From Blastomonas sp. CACIA14H2 (GTDB lineage: Bacteria > Pseudomonadota > Alphaproteobacteria > Sphingomonadales > Sphingomonadaceae), in NCBI GenBank assembly GCA_000503195.1, contig AYSC01000037.1, positions 1 to 39,798 of the forward strand: a DNA stretch of 39,798 nt, read 5' to 3'. The position numbers and the translations under genes are program-made. The notes beneath the pieces are model-generated. The model was not told where the DNA came from and did no database searches. It saw only the letters and a list, made by a program, of their open reading frames with translations. This document shows positions 1 to 12,936 of the stretch, piece after piece. How positions within the stretch are numbered: the first letter of the stretch is position 1; every line of letters begins with the position of its first letter.

Positions 1-74
1 TGCGCCGACCCCTCTCAACTTCGGCCAGGCCGCTGCGCGACCAAGCCTCCGTATCTCTCCCCCGAGGGGGAGAG
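1..74. repeat. Palindromic intergenic repeat downstream of atpD
   Basis: The gap left of atpD holds a CCCTCTC-type element ending in a strong hairpin at 55-74 (CTCTCCCC, loop CGAG, GGGGAGAG). The stretch resembles part of the composite element at 21070-21238, which has a similar CCCTCTC ... CTTCG ... AGGC ... CTCTCCC order, and the hairpin at 39775-39798. It lies within the presumed atpD-atpC junction, so it would be transcribed inside the operon. It may be a REP-like mRNA 3'-end stabiliser or attenuator (inference). The element may continue past the window edge. Confidence 0.6.
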
Positions 75-87
75 AGCATTGTCAGTC

Positions 88-1554
<1,467 letters not shown>

Positions 1555-2430
1555 TTAGAGGGCTTCGGCGCCCGAGATGATTTCAACGAGTTCGGTGGTG
1601 ATCGCGGCCTGGCGGCTGCGGTTATATTCGATGGTGAGCCGGTTGATCAGATCGCCCGCGTTGCGCGTGGCGTTGTCCATCGCGGTCATCGAGGCGCCCT
1701 GTTCGGACGCGGCGTTCTCGAGCAGCGCGCCGAAGATCTGCGTCGTGACGTTGCGCGGCAGCAGTTCGGCGAGGATTTCCTCCTCGTCGGGCTCGTATTC
1801 GACCGCAGCATCGCTGGCGACCGCGCTACCCGCGGGAATGGCGACGGGAATGATCTGACGACCGACCGGTTCCTGCAGCAGCGCCGAACGGAACTTGCTG
1901 TAGAACAGGTGGGCGACATCGAACTCACCGCGCTCGTACATCGCGATCAGCTCGGCCGAAATCGCCTGTGCCTCGGCGAAGCCCTGGCTGCGCAGGTTGG
2001 TGGTGTCGAAATAGCGTCCGATCTGCTTGGCATAATCGCGGATGATCATGCCGCGGCCCTTGCGGCCGACGAGATAGAACATCACGGTCTTGCCCGCCGC
2101 TTCCAGCTCGCGAGCCTTCAGCTTGGCCGCCTTGACGATGTTCGAGTTGAACGCGCCGCACAGGCCGCGGTCCGAGGTCGCGACGATCAGCAGGTGCACC
2201 TGGTCCTTGCCGGTGCCGGCGAGCAGCCTGGGGCTCGATTCGCTGATCGTGATCTTCGAAGCCAGCGAGGCCATGACGCGCTCAAGCCGCTCGGCATAGG
2301 GACGCGCAGCTTCCGCCGCCGCCTGCGCCTTGCGCAGCTTGGCGGATGCCACCATCTGCTTGGCCTTGGTGATCTTCTGGGTCGACTTGACCGAGGCGAT
2401 CCGGCCCTTGAGTTCTTTCAGACTGGCCAT
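1555..2430 (-). CDS. atpG: F1F0 ATP synthase subunit gamma
   Basis: Central rotor stalk of F1, one copy per enzyme, turning inside the alpha3-beta3 ring. The 291-residue protein begins [24 protein letters not shown]-like (here ITKAKQMV) and ends with the conserved C-terminal helix region ([10 protein letters not shown]-type segment, here [15 protein letters not shown]). Both are family hallmarks that form the antiparallel coiled coil. It lies between atpA and atpD on the minus strand. The junction with atpA is unusually long for this operon (117 bases) and contains two strong hairpins, so gamma expression may be set differently from alpha (inference). Confidence 0.97.
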   Translation of the reverse strand: MASLKELKGRIASVKSTQKITKAKQMVASAKLRKAQAAAEAARPYAERLERVMASLASKITISESSPRLLAGTGKDQVHLLIVATSDRGLCGAFNSNIVKAAKLKARELEAAGKTVMFYLVGRKGRGMIIRDYAKQIGRYFDTTNLRSQGFAEAQAISAELIAMYERGEFDVAHLFYSKFRSALLQEPVGRQIIPVAIPAGSAVASDAAVEYEPDEEEILAELLPRNVTTQIFGALLENAASEQGASMTAMDNATRNAGDLINRLTIEYNRSRQAAITTELVEIISGAEAL

Positions 2431-2455
2431 GGTGTCCTAACTTCAAACCCTGTTC

Positions 2456-2540
2456 GGTCCCCCGCGACGGCGGGGGCCATCTTCTGCCATGTCACCCCGC
2501 ACCATCGGCGGGAGATGGGCCCCTGCCTGAGCAGGGGCCT
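2456..2540. repeat. Two hairpins in the atpA-atpG junction
   Basis: The 117-base junction holds two near-perfect palindromes. One is at 2459-2476 (CCCCCGC, loop GACG, GCGGGGG). The other is at 2518-2539 (GGCCCCTGC, loop CTGA, GCAGGGGCC; nine paired bases). Flanking GGGGCCATCT and AGATGGGCCCC segments can also pair, so the region may fold into a larger structure. It looks like a REP-type dispersed repeat rather than a terminator: there is no T tract on either strand and the operon continues into atpG and atpD. Confidence 0.7.
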
Positions 2541-2547
2541 GACAGCA

Positions 2548-4639
<2,092 letters not shown>

Positions 4640-4906
4640 GCGAATGCTTTCCCTTGCCGTTATGATGTAGCGTCAGGCGCTTGGCAGGAGACGCTGGCCT
4701 CCCTCACCTGTCGGCGCGGCGGTTAGCACTCATATTGCTGCATTGCAAGACAGGCGGGAAACATCGCTCCAGCCTGTTCCGTGCCGCAGAAAAATGCGGT
4801 TTCATGGCAGTATGATGAAAGCTGCGTTTACCAAATCTTCGTTTCACCGGCCCAAAGTGAGCGCCTGATCTGCCCGAGGGGGCGCAGTCATGGAATCACA
4901 CTCGCA
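4640..4906. promoter_or_regulatory. Divergent intergenic region between atpH and the chemoreceptor gene
   Basis: This 267-base non-coding stretch separates two divergent genes and must hold the atp operon promoter and probably the chemoreceptor promoter. It is visibly richer in A and T than its surroundings around 4720-4850. I see no confident -35/-10 pair, terminator, riboswitch or repeat in it. The reading frame of the downstream gene stays open back to 4781, but that extension has no family-like sequence. Confidence 0.4.
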
Positions 4907-6649
4907 ATGTCCAAGTTCGCCTTGTCGCGTTCCGATCTGATCAAGCGTGTGGAGCGGTTGAACGTGCACGCCAAGGTCCGTCTGGGCCTGACGGTGATGC
5001 TCGTGCTGCTCGCGCTGCTCGCCTCCGGCGCCATCGCGGTCGTTGGCCTGACGCAATATACGACCAGCCATCTGCTGATCGCGCGGATTCAGCCCACGGT
5101 GCGCCTGCAGGCCGTCATGGACGGTTATCGCGAGGGGCTTACCGTCGCTAGCCGGGTGCATTGGCAACTGTTGCCACGCGAAAAGGGCGTCGGCTTGCTC
5201 GACGACATGCAGGAGAACCTGGCGGAGCGCTGGCAACGGCTTGAAGACAGCCCGATGCCCGACGAGTTCCCCTCGGAAATGCGGCGCATGCGCCGCGAGC
5301 GGATGGCGGCGGACCGCGCGCTGGCCGATTTGCGGGCCGAAATGGCTCGGCCCGGCACCAGGCGCATGGCCGCTCCGATCGAGATCCATCAGCGCATCGA
5401 TCCGCTGCTGCGCACGAGCAGCGCGGTGATGACGGAAATGCGGCTGCGCGGGCGCGATACCTTGTCCAACCTGAGGGCTATCTATATCGCGGCGCTCGTC
5501 TTCTGTGCGCTGCTGATGCTGGCGGCGGGGCTCTTCGTGCGCTGGTGCGTGCGCTTCACCAACCGGGATTTCCTGGTGCCGCTGACGGCACTCGCACGCT
5601 ATGCGCTGCCGGAGCAGCGTCACAAGGTGAATGCCCGCAAGCTGGGATTGCGGCGTCGCGACGAGATCGGGGCGATAGCGCGGGCTATCCATCGTTCGCA
5701 TGCCAAGGCCGAAAGCGCCCTGAAGGCCGAGCAGGATCGCCGCAAGGCCGAGCTCGAGCTTCAGCGCGAACAGCTGCAATGGCAAGAGGAGCGGGCCCGC
5801 CGCGCGGTCACGATCGATGCGCTGTTCGAGAGCTACGAGGCGCGACTTTCGCTGCTGTCCGACCAACTGGCCAAGGCCGCCGCCGGGATGCGTGAGGGGG
5901 CGCAGGACCTGCAGCGCAATGCAGCCCAGCACCAGGCCTTCAGTCAGAATTTTGCCGACCGCGCGAACCGCGCCGCCGAATCGATGCACGAGATCGACCG
6001 CCACGGGCGGCGGCTGCAGGACACCGGAAGCGGCGTGCGCGAACTGGTCGCGGACAGCTCGCGCAACATCTATGACGCGCACCATGCCAGCCGCCTCAGC
6101 CGCGAAACGGCCGACCAGCTGCAGGCGGTCGCCGGAGAGATTTCGGGCATTCTCGCGATGATCACGCATATCGCCAAGCAGACCAATCTGCTCGCGCTCA
6201 ACGCGACGATCGAGGCGGCGCGTGCAGGCGAAGCCGGGCGCGGGTTCGCGGTGGTGGCGCAGGAGGTCAAGAATCTCGCCAGTCAGACGCAGAGTGCCGC
6301 GGCTTCGGTCGAGCAGCGGCTCAGTTGCATCGCCGCGATGACCGAGCAGGTGTCGAGCGCTGTGGTGTCGGTCGATGGCCATGTCGACATGATTCGCCAC
6401 AATGCAGACCGGATCGACGCCGCCGTTTCCGAACAGGACGGCGCCAGCCGCGATATTCTCGACGCGTTGCGGGCGCTGATGACCAACAGCCAGCAGGTGA
6501 GGGCGCAGATTGCCGAGCTGACCGACAAGTCGGTGCACGCCAATGTGTCTGCAGAGGCCTTGAGCCAGACCGCAGAAGCGGTCGCGCGCCAGTCGCAGGA
6601 ACTGCGCGAACAGATGCAGCAACTCGCCCATGCGGTGCGCGCCGCCTGA
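4907..6649 (+). CDS. Methyl-accepting chemotaxis protein (transmembrane chemoreceptor)
   Basis: Predicted inner-membrane receptor passing a periplasmic signal to a CheA/CheW array. From the chosen ATG the protein has 580 residues: TM1 at about 25-48, a periplasmic sensor of about 140 mostly helical residues, TM2 at about 191-213, a HAMP-like linker, a charged coiled coil (265-300), and the MCP signalling domain. The hairpin tip is clear: [33 protein letters not shown] (about 422-454, conserved E, R and GR positions). There is no C-terminal NWETF-type CheR tether. An upstream frame extension to 4781 looks unlike a membrane-protein N-terminus and was rejected. No other chemotaxis genes are nearby, so the ligand is unknown. 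Confidence 0.9.
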   Translation: MSKFALSRSDLIKRVERLNVHAKVRLGLTVMLVLLALLASGAIAVVGLTQYTTSHLLIARIQPTVRLQAVMDGYREGLTVASRVHWQLLPREKGVGLLDDMQENLAERWQRLEDSPMPDEFPSEMRRMRRERMAADRALADLRAEMARPGTRRMAAPIEIHQRIDPLLRTSSAVMTEMRLRGRDTLSNLRAIYIAALVFCALLMLAAGLFVRWCVRFTNRDFLVPLTALARYALPEQRHKVNARKLGLRRRDEIGAIARAIHRSHAKAESALKAEQDRRKAELELQREQLQWQEERARRAVTIDALFESYEARLSLLSDQLAKAAAGMREGAQDLQRNAAQHQAFSQNFADRANRAAESMHEIDRHGRRLQDTGSGVRELVADSSRNIYDAHHASRLSRETADQLQAVAGEISGILAMITHIAKQTNLLALNATIEAARAGEAGRGFAVVAQEVKNLASQTQSAAASVEQRLSCIAAMTEQVSSAVVSVDGHVDMIRHNADRIDAAVSEQDGASRDILDALRALMTNSQQVRAQIAELTDKSVHANVSAEALSQTAEAVARQSQELREQMQQLAHAVRAA

Positions 6650-6734
6650 CCGCGCTGCTTTGACCGCATGATGCGGGACGCGGCGGGCCAACGCGTCCGT
6701 TATGCCTTCGGACATCGCTTGAAGGAGATGTTCG

Positions 6735-7199
6735 ATGACCTATCGCATAGCCGGCCTGTCGCCGGCCGAGTTTCTGCCCCTGTTCGCGCTGTCCGATGCC
6801 GAGCTTGCCGAGCGCCACGCCGTGCGCGTCACGGCGAGCCGGCATCCGGGCTATCCCTGTCGCGTGACGCTCGAGGATGCGCCGGCAGGCGAGGAGCTGA
6901 TCCTGCTCCATCATGTCAGCCATGAGGTCGCCACGCCCTATCGCAGCGCCTATGCGATCTATGTCAGCCGATCCGACCGTGCGCCGGACTATCGCGATGC
7001 GGTTCCGCCGGTCATGCAGGCGCGGGCGCTGGGCCTGCGCGGTTTCGATGAAGCCGGCATGCTGCGCGGGGCGCGACTGGCCGCGCCGGGCGAGGCCGAT
7101 GCCGGCATCCGCGATCTGTTCGGCGATCCTGAGATCGCCTATATCCACGCGCACAACGCAGCGCATGGCTGCTTCGTGGCAAGGGTGGACCGGGCATGA
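6735..7199 (+). CDS. DUF1203 family protein
   Basis: The 154-residue soluble protein has no signal peptide or membrane segment. It matches the DUF1203 pattern as I know it: an N-terminal F-x-L-x-D-x-E-L region, a central YPCRV...ELILLHH strand block, and a C-terminal AYIHAHNAAHGCFVARV end with conserved His and Cys. The function of the family is not established. An excellent Shine-Dalgarno sequence (GAAGGAGAT) supports the ATG. Its stop overlaps the ada start (ATGA), so the two are translationally coupled, hinting at a role linked to alkylation damage or small-molecule stress (inference). Confidence 0.85.
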   Translation: MTYRIAGLSPAEFLPLFALSDAELAERHAVRVTASRHPGYPCRVTLEDAPAGEELILLHHVSHEVATPYRSAYAIYVSRSDRAPDYRDAVPPVMQARALGLRGFDEAGMLRGARLAAPGEADAGIRDLFGDPEIAYIHAHNAAHGCFVARVDRA

Positions 7200-8239
7200 G
7201 CGGGCTGATCGATCTGGACGAGGATGCGGCCTGGGCCGCAGTCCTGCGCCGCGACCGGAGCCACGACGGGCGCTTCGTCACCGGGGTGCTCAGCACCGGC
7301 ATCTATTGCCGTCCATCGTGCGCGGCGCGGCACCCTGCGCGCGCCAATGTGCGCTTTTTCGCCGATGGCGCGGCTGCCAGGGGGGCGGGACTGCGTGCAT
7401 GCAAGCGCTGCCTGCCCGACGATGTCGCGCGCGACGAGACGGCGGTGCTCGCCGCGATCCGGGCGATCCGCGCGAGCGAGGAGCCGATGGCCTTGGCGTC
7501 GCTGGCGGCGGACTGTGGCTATTCGCCCGCGCATTTCCAGCGCGTGTTCACCCGGCATACCGGCCTGTCGCCCAGCGCCTATGCCCGGGCGCTGCGCACC
7601 GAGCGGGCGCGCGAGGCACTGAGCGGCAGCGAGCGCGTGGTCGATGCGATCTATGAAGCGGGGTTCAGCGCGCCCTCGCGCTTTTACGATACGATGAAGG
7701 GACGGATGGGCATGGAGCCGAGCGTCTGGAAGAATGGCGGGCAGGGCGTGCTGATCCATTGGAGCCACGCCGCCACCTCGCTGGGCCGCATGCTGGTCGC
7801 CTGGACCGACAAGGGCGTGTGCCGCCTGTCGTTCGAGGAAGAGGCCGAAGCCCTGGCCAGGCGCTTTCCGGGCGCGGAATTGAAGCCGGCGGGTGACGAG
7901 GCGGCGCAGTTCGTGGCCGCGATCGTCGCCGAGGTCGAAAGCCCGCGCACCGGCGCCGCCATCCCCGTCGACGTGCGCGGTACCGCGTTCCAGGAGGCTG
8001 TCTGGAAGGCGCTGTCCGACATCCCGCCGGGCGAGACGCGCAGCTATGCGCAGATCGCAGCGGGTATCGGCAAGCCGGCTGCGGTCCGCGCGGTGGGATC
8101 GGCCTGCGGCGCGAACCCGGTCGCGGTGCTGATCCCGTGCCACCGGGCGCTACGCACCGATGGCACGCTGGGCGGCTATGCCTATGGTCTGGGGATCAAG
8201 ACCGAGCTGCTCAAGCGCGAAGCCGACTGTTCGCCCTAG
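7196..8239 (+). CDS. ada: Ada: bifunctional methylphosphotriester/O6-methylguanine-DNA methyltransferase and transcriptional activator
   Basis: Repairs methylated DNA by transferring methyl groups to its own cysteines and then activates repair genes. The 347-residue protein has all three parts: a zinc-bound N-terminal domain with Cys38, Cys42, Cys69 and Cys72 (the same numbering as in E. coli Ada), an AraC-type helix-turn-helix region (about 85-180, CGYSPAHFQRVFTRHTGLSPSAY), and a C-terminal methyltransferase with the PCHR acceptor motif (Cys315) and the RAVGSACGANP loop. It overlaps the DUF1203 gene by ATGA. Its stop codon overlaps that of the convergent protease gene in a shared CTAG, so there is no room for a terminator. 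Confidence 0.96.
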   Translation: MSGLIDLDEDAAWAAVLRRDRSHDGRFVTGVLSTGIYCRPSCAARHPARANVRFFADGAAARGAGLRACKRCLPDDVARDETAVLAAIRAIRASEEPMALASLAADCGYSPAHFQRVFTRHTGLSPSAYARALRTERAREALSGSERVVDAIYEAGFSAPSRFYDTMKGRMGMEPSVWKNGGQGVLIHWSHAATSLGRMLVAWTDKGVCRLSFEEEAEALARRFPGAELKPAGDEAAQFVAAIVAEVESPRTGAAIPVDVRGTAFQEAVWKALSDIPPGETRSYAQIAAGIGKPAAVRAVGSACGANPVAVLIPCHRALRTDGTLGGYAYGLGIKTELLKREADCSP

Positions 8240-9789
8240 TCCTCGGACTTGGCAGCCGGCTTGAGCGTGCAGCTATAGGTCAGCACCTCGTTGGGCTGCG
8301 CCGGTAACGCTTGGCGCAGCGCCTTTTGCATGTCCTCGAGTTCGGCCATGCGGTCGGGCTCGGCGGTGCAGCTCTTGTCCTTGTAGCGCGCGCGGATCTT
8401 GCGGGCGTTGTTCATCGCATCGAGCCCGAGCTGAAAATTTTCGGTGCGAAATTCGCGCGTGTCGGGGTTGAACTGGTTGATCGCGACCAGCTGATCCTCG
8501 TTGCGCACGAACACGCGGGTCCAGCCGTCGATATCCTGGCCATATTGCGTGCGATCGTTGACGCAGCCGGTGCCGGTCCAGCCGATCTCGACCGGATCAG
8601 GGCTGGAACTGGTGATCTTGCTGCGCTCGGGGACGATGCGGCACATATAGGTGCCGTCACGGCTGCCGGCGCCTTCGTCCTTGCCGCCCAGTTCCTTCTT
8701 GACCATGGCAAGGGCAATGTCCTCGGCCTGGTTGAAGCCCGGACGCAGCACGAAGATCAGCACGGCGGTGAGCGCGAGCGCGCCCGTGGCGCCGGCGGCG
8801 ATCTTGCGCCGCTCCATCTCGCCGCGATCGTGCAGCACCCAGGTCGCGCCGCCCGCGAGCCCGGCGAGCACCAGCATCAGCGCGGCAAAGGCGATATGGT
8901 TCTCGCGTGCGCTGATCACGGCGTGCTCGGCATCGCGGAGCGCGCGTTCCTCCAGATCGCGGCGCTCGGCCTTTTCGCTCAGCGCCTTTTCGCGCGCGGC
9001 TTCGGCCGCCTCGGCCGAGCGGGCGCGCTCTTCGGCGGAGAGCTCGGCCACCGAGCGGCAAGGCGAATCGGCGAGCTGATAGTCGACCTTGGCCGAGCGC
9101 AAGAAGCCCAGCAGCTCGCGGTTCGACACGGCAAAGCCGTATTCGGCATCGTTGCCGTCGGATAGCGAGCCGAAGCTGTTCACCCCGACGACGCGGCCGC
9201 ACGGATCGACCAGCGGGCCGCCGCTATTGCCCTTGGCGAGCGCGGCGGTGTGCAGGATCGTGTCGAAATCGCGCGTCGTTCTTCCACCCGAGATGACGCC
9301 AGGCGTCTTGACCGGGGCCATGGGCGCGACCGTCTCGCGTGCGTCGAGCCCCTGCGCGCGGTCGACCGCCGCAGGGTAACCGATCGCCATGACCGACGCG
9401 CCGTCGTCGAGCGGCGTCTGCAGCAGCGCCAGGCTCGGAAGCCGTCCGCGCTCCAGCTGGATCATGGCGAGGTCGTTGCGTGCCGATATCGCGACCAGAC
9501 GCCCGCCATAGGTGGTGGTGCCTTCCGACGGGATGATGCCGATGCGGATGCTGGCATCCTCGCGCAGCGGCGCGACCAGATGCGCGTTGGTGATGATCTT
9601 GTCGGGGGCGACGGCAAAGCCGCTGCCATGGCCGACATAGAAGGTCTCGCCGTCCTCTTCCGCCACCAGCACCACGCGCACGACCGAGCGGCTGGCGGCC
9701 TGGATATCGGCGGGATCGGCGGCGAGCGGTACGGCGACGAGCGCCACACATGCGGCGATCAGCAGGGCGATAAGGCGCATCGGGTTCAT
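8236..9789 (-). CDS. Membrane-anchored periplasmic trypsin-like serine protease
   Basis: The 517-residue protein starts with a Sec signal peptide (residues 1-24, cleavage near PLAA-DP). An S1/HtrA-like protease domain follows, with a visible triad: His70 in TNAHLV, Asp106 in RNDLAMI, Ser189 in KGNSGGPL. Instead of a PDZ domain there is a charged Ala/Glu coiled coil (about 248-296), two membrane helices (about 298-319 and 332-348) joined by a short basic loop, and a C-terminal domain of about 165 residues with four cysteines. Topology suggests that both the protease and the C-terminal domain are periplasmic (inference). It lies 24 bases behind priA and may be co-transcribed with it. Substrate unknown. 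Confidence 0.85.
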   Translation of the reverse strand: MNPMRLIALLIAACVALVAVPLAADPADIQAASRSVVRVVLVAEEDGETFYVGHGSGFAVAPDKIITNAHLVAPLREDASIRIGIIPSEGTTTYGGRLVAISARNDLAMIQLERGRLPSLALLQTPLDDGASVMAIGYPAAVDRAQGLDARETVAPMAPVKTPGVISGGRTTRDFDTILHTAALAKGNSGGPLVDPCGRVVGVNSFGSLSDGNDAEYGFAVSNRELLGFLRSAKVDYQLADSPCRSVAELSAEERARSAEAAEAAREKALSEKAERRDLEERALRDAEHAVISARENHIAFAALMLVLAGLAGGATWVLHDRGEMERRKIAAGATGALALTAVLIFVLRPGFNQAEDIALAMVKKELGGKDEGAGSRDGTYMCRIVPERSKITSSSPDPVEIGWTGTGCVNDRTQYGQDIDGWTRVFVRNEDQLVAINQFNPDTREFRTENFQLGLDAMNNARKIRARYKDKSCTAEPDRMAELEDMQKALRQALPAQPNEVLTYSCTLKPAAKSED

Positions 9790-9813
9790 GAGGAGAACCT
9801 CATAGCGCTGCCG

Positions 9814-11980
9814 TCAGACAAAGCTATAGGGATCGACGTCCACCGCGACACGCACGCCCGGAGCCCAGCGCATCGGCTGCAGCCATTCGCGAATGATCCG
9901 CTGCATTTCGACATTGCGCCGGGCGTGCACCAGCAACCGGAAGCGATGCCGCCCGCGCAGCAGCGACAAGGGGGCAGGGGCGGGGCCATAGACGGCAAAT
10001 CCATCGAGCTCGGGTGCGACCGCGCCGGCCTGGCGCGCCGCCTCGTGCGCCTCGGCATGGTCCTCGGACGAGATGATGATGGCCGCGAGCCTGCCGAAGG
10101 GCGGAACGTTGGCGTCGCGCCGCGCCTGGGTCTCGGCGGCGTAGAAGGCCTCGCGGTCGCCCTGGACCAGCGCGTCGATCACCGGTGCATCGGGATGGCG
10201 TGTCTGGATGAACACCTCGCCCGGCTTGGCGGCGCGGCCGGCGCGGCCCGCCACCTGCGCGATCTGCTGGAAGGTGCGCTCGCCCGCGCGCAGATCGCCG
10301 CCTTCCAGGCCGATGTCCGCGTCGATCACGCCGACCAATGTCAGGTCGGGGAAATGATAGCCCTTGGTGACCAGCTGGGTGCCGATGATGACGTCGATCG
10401 CCCTGGCCTCGACCTGCGCGACAAACTCTGCGGCCTTTTCGGGCGACCAGATGGTGTCCGAGGTCACGATCGCGCGGCGCGCCTGGGGCATCAGCGCCGC
10501 GACCTCGTCGGCGATCCGCTCGACGCCGGGGCCGCAGGCGACGAGGCAATCGGTCTCGCCGCATTCGGGGCACGCGCTGGGCGAGGGCTCGGCATGGCCG
10601 CAATGATGGCAGGCGAGCCGTCCGGACAGCCGGTGATCGACCATCCACGCGCTGCAATTGGGGCATTTGAAACGGTGCCCGCAATGACGGCACAGCGTCA
10701 GCGGCGCATAGCCGCGCCGGTTGAGGAACAGCAGCGACTGCTCGCCGCGCGCCAGCCGTTCCTGCATCGCCTCGAGCAGCGGCGGCGCGATCCACTGTCC
10801 GCGCGGTGGCGGGTTCTGCGTCAGGTCGATCAGGCCGATGCGCGGCAGCTGCGCGCCGCCATATCGGTGCGTGAGGGTGAGCGGCTCGTAGCGTCCCGCC
10901 TCGGCCATGACCCGGCTCTCGAGCGCGGGTGTCGCGCTCGACAGCACCACGGGGCAGCCCTCGAACCGCCCGCGCATCACCGCAACGTCGCGCGCATTGT
11001 AGCGCACGCCGTCTTCCTGCTTGAAGCTGGTCTCGTGCGCCTCGTCGACGATGATCACGCCCAGGTTCGCATAGGGCAGGAACAAAGCCGAGCGCGCACC
11101 GACGACGATCTTCGCCTCGCCCGAGATGATCGCATTCCACGCGCGGCGGCGCTCGGTCTGCTTGAGACCCGAATGCCAGGGCACTGGCGCCGCGCCGAAG
11201 CGCGCTTCGATGCGAGTGAGAAACGGCTGAGTCAGCGCGATCTCGGGCAGCAGCAGCAGCGTCTGCCGGCCCTGGCGCAGCGCTTCGGCCACCGCTTCGA
11301 AATAGACCTCGGTCTTGCCCGATCCGGTGACGCCATCGAGCAGGAAGGGCATGGGCTCGGCATCGCGCACCGCCTGGGCAAGCCGGTCGGCGGCCTCGCG
11401 CTGCTCGTCGTTGAGCGCAGGCGTGATATGCTCGGGATCGGCGCGCGGCCAGGGGCGGTCGGTCGGCACGTCCACCGCCTCGAACGCGCCCGAGGTCACC
11501 AGCGAGCGGATCACGCCTTCGGACACCTCCGCCAGCGCCGCGAGCTCGCGCACCGTCGCCTGCTCGCCACCCAGCCTGTCATAGACCTGCTGACGCTGCG
11601 GCGTCATGCGGGCAGGGGGGCTCGCCGGTCAGCCGATATTCGGTGATCGAGCGTCCCGGCCCGAGCAGCGACCCGCTGGGCAGCGCCATGCGCGCCACCG
11701 CCGCCGGGCTGGCGAGATAATAGTCTGCGGTCCATTCGATCAGGCGGCGCAGGGGTTCAGACAGCGGCGGCATGTCGTAGCGCGCCAGCACCGGACGCAA
11801 CCGGCTCGCCTCGATCTCCTCCGCGCCGAACGCGCCTGCGTCCCAGACGATCCCGTCGATCCGGCGTGGGCCCAGCGGCACCTGCACCACGCTGCCCACG
11901 GGCAGGTCCATGCCCGATGGCACGCTGTAATCGAACGGGCCGACCGCCGAATTGAACAGGAGAACGCGGACGCGAGTCAT
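9814..11980 (-). CDS. priA: Primosomal protein N' (replication restart helicase PriA), frameshifted
   Basis: 3'-5' DNA helicase that reloads the replisome at stalled forks. Two frames together cover the whole family length (about 721 residues). The first, 11980 to about 11615, carries the N-terminal 3'-OH binding domain (VLLFNSAVGPFDYSVP). The second, to 9814, carries the helicase (Walker A DGVTGSGKTE; DEAH box VDEAHETS), the four CxxC zinc-finger pairs (CRHC, CPNC, CHHC, CPEC) and the C-terminal domains. They are joined across a run of six C (plus-strand G 11615-11620). Deleting one C restores the reading EPPARMTPQRQQVYD without any loss. So this is a sequencing error, a recent mutation, or +1 slippage. 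The ATG at 11607 lacks a ribosome binding site. Confidence 0.88.
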
Positions 11981-12027
11981 GGTGCCATCCCAGATAGGGA
12001 GTGCGGACGCGGGCGTATAGCCTTGGG

Positions 12028-12936
12028 TTACTTCACCCAGCCAAGGCCGATCGTCTCGTAGATCTCGCGGTCCTCGTCCCAGCCTTCCTGGACCTTGACG
12101 TGCAGGAACAGATGGACGTTGACGCCGAGCACGCGCGACAGCTCGGCGCGCGCCTTCTCGCCGATTTCCCTGATCCGCGCCCCGCCCTTGCCGAGCACGA
12201 TCGCACGCTGCGTATCGCGCGCGACGAGAATCTGCTGGTGGATCTCGATCGAGCCATCCTTGCGGGTGAGGTACTTTTCCGGCACCACCGCGCTCGCATA
12301 AGGCAGCTCGGCATGGAGCTGGTTGAACAGCTGCTCACGCGTGATCTCGGTGGCGAGCAGCCGCTCGCTGGCATCGGAGACCTGGTCCTCGGGGAAGTGC
12401 CACTGGCCTTCGGGCATCGCGGCGGCGAGCCAGGCCTTGAGCTCCTCGACGCCATCGCCAGTCAGCGCGCTGATGAAGAACACCTCGTCAAAGCCGCCCG
12501 CCGCGTGCAGGTGCTGCGCCTGAACGAGCAGCTTGTCCTTGGCGGCGATATCGACCTTGTTGAGCACCAGGATCTTGCGTTCGGGGCGCATCGCGACCTG
12601 TTCGACCAGCCGTTCGAGCCGGTCGGAGCGCTTGGCCTTGGCATCGACCACGAGCGCGATCACGTCCGCGCCGTCCGATCCTTCCCAGGCGGCGTTGACC
12701 ATCGCACGGTCGAAGCGGCGATCGGGATCGAAAATGCCCGGCGTGTCGACCAGCATGATCTGCGCCGGCCCCGCCAGCGCGATGCCGAGCAGCCGGGTGC
12801 GGGTGGTCTGCGCCTTGGGGCTGGTGATCGCGACCTTCTGCCCGACCAGCTGGTTGACCAGGGTGGACTTGCCCGCATTGGGTGCGCCGAGCACCGCGAC
12901 GAGGCCGCAGCGAGTGGGGTTGGTATCTTCGCTCAT
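12028..12936 (-). CDS. era: GTPase Era
   Basis: Essential GTP-binding protein acting in 30S ribosome assembly and 16S rRNA maturation. The 302-residue protein has G1 GAPNAGKST (17-25), the switch/G3 DTPG, G4 NKVD, and a C-terminal KH domain (GKGGARIREIGEKAR) that binds the 3' end of 16S rRNA. The start MSEDTNPTR (ATG at 12936) was chosen because it overlaps the rnc stop as ATGA. The longer open frame to 13122 lies inside rnc and is not family-like. The order lepB-rnc-era with overlapping genes is the classic arrangement. Confidence 0.97.
   Translation of the reverse strand: MSEDTNPTRCGLVAVLGAPNAGKSTLVNQLVGQKVAITSPKAQTTRTRLLGIALAGPAQIMLVDTPGIFDPDRRFDRAMVNAAWEGSDGADVIALVVDAKAKRSDRLERLVEQVAMRPERKILVLNKVDIAAKDKLLVQAQHLHAAGGFDEVFFISALTGDGVEELKAWLAAAMPEGQWHFPEDQVSDASERLLATEITREQLFNQLHAELPYASAVVPEKYLTRKDGSIEIHQQILVARDTQRAIVLGKGGARIREIGEKARAELSRVLGVNVHLFLHVKVQEGWDEDREIYETIGLGWVK

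Noticed and set aside
4781-4906. Longer N-terminus for the chemoreceptor
   Set aside because: The 42 extra residues are unlike receptor N-termini and occupy the divergent promoter region; the ATG at 4907 leads directly into the basic segment before TM1.
9250-11646. Plus-strand 798-codon open frame opposite priA
   Set aside because: It is a codon-bias shadow of priA with no start context or family features.
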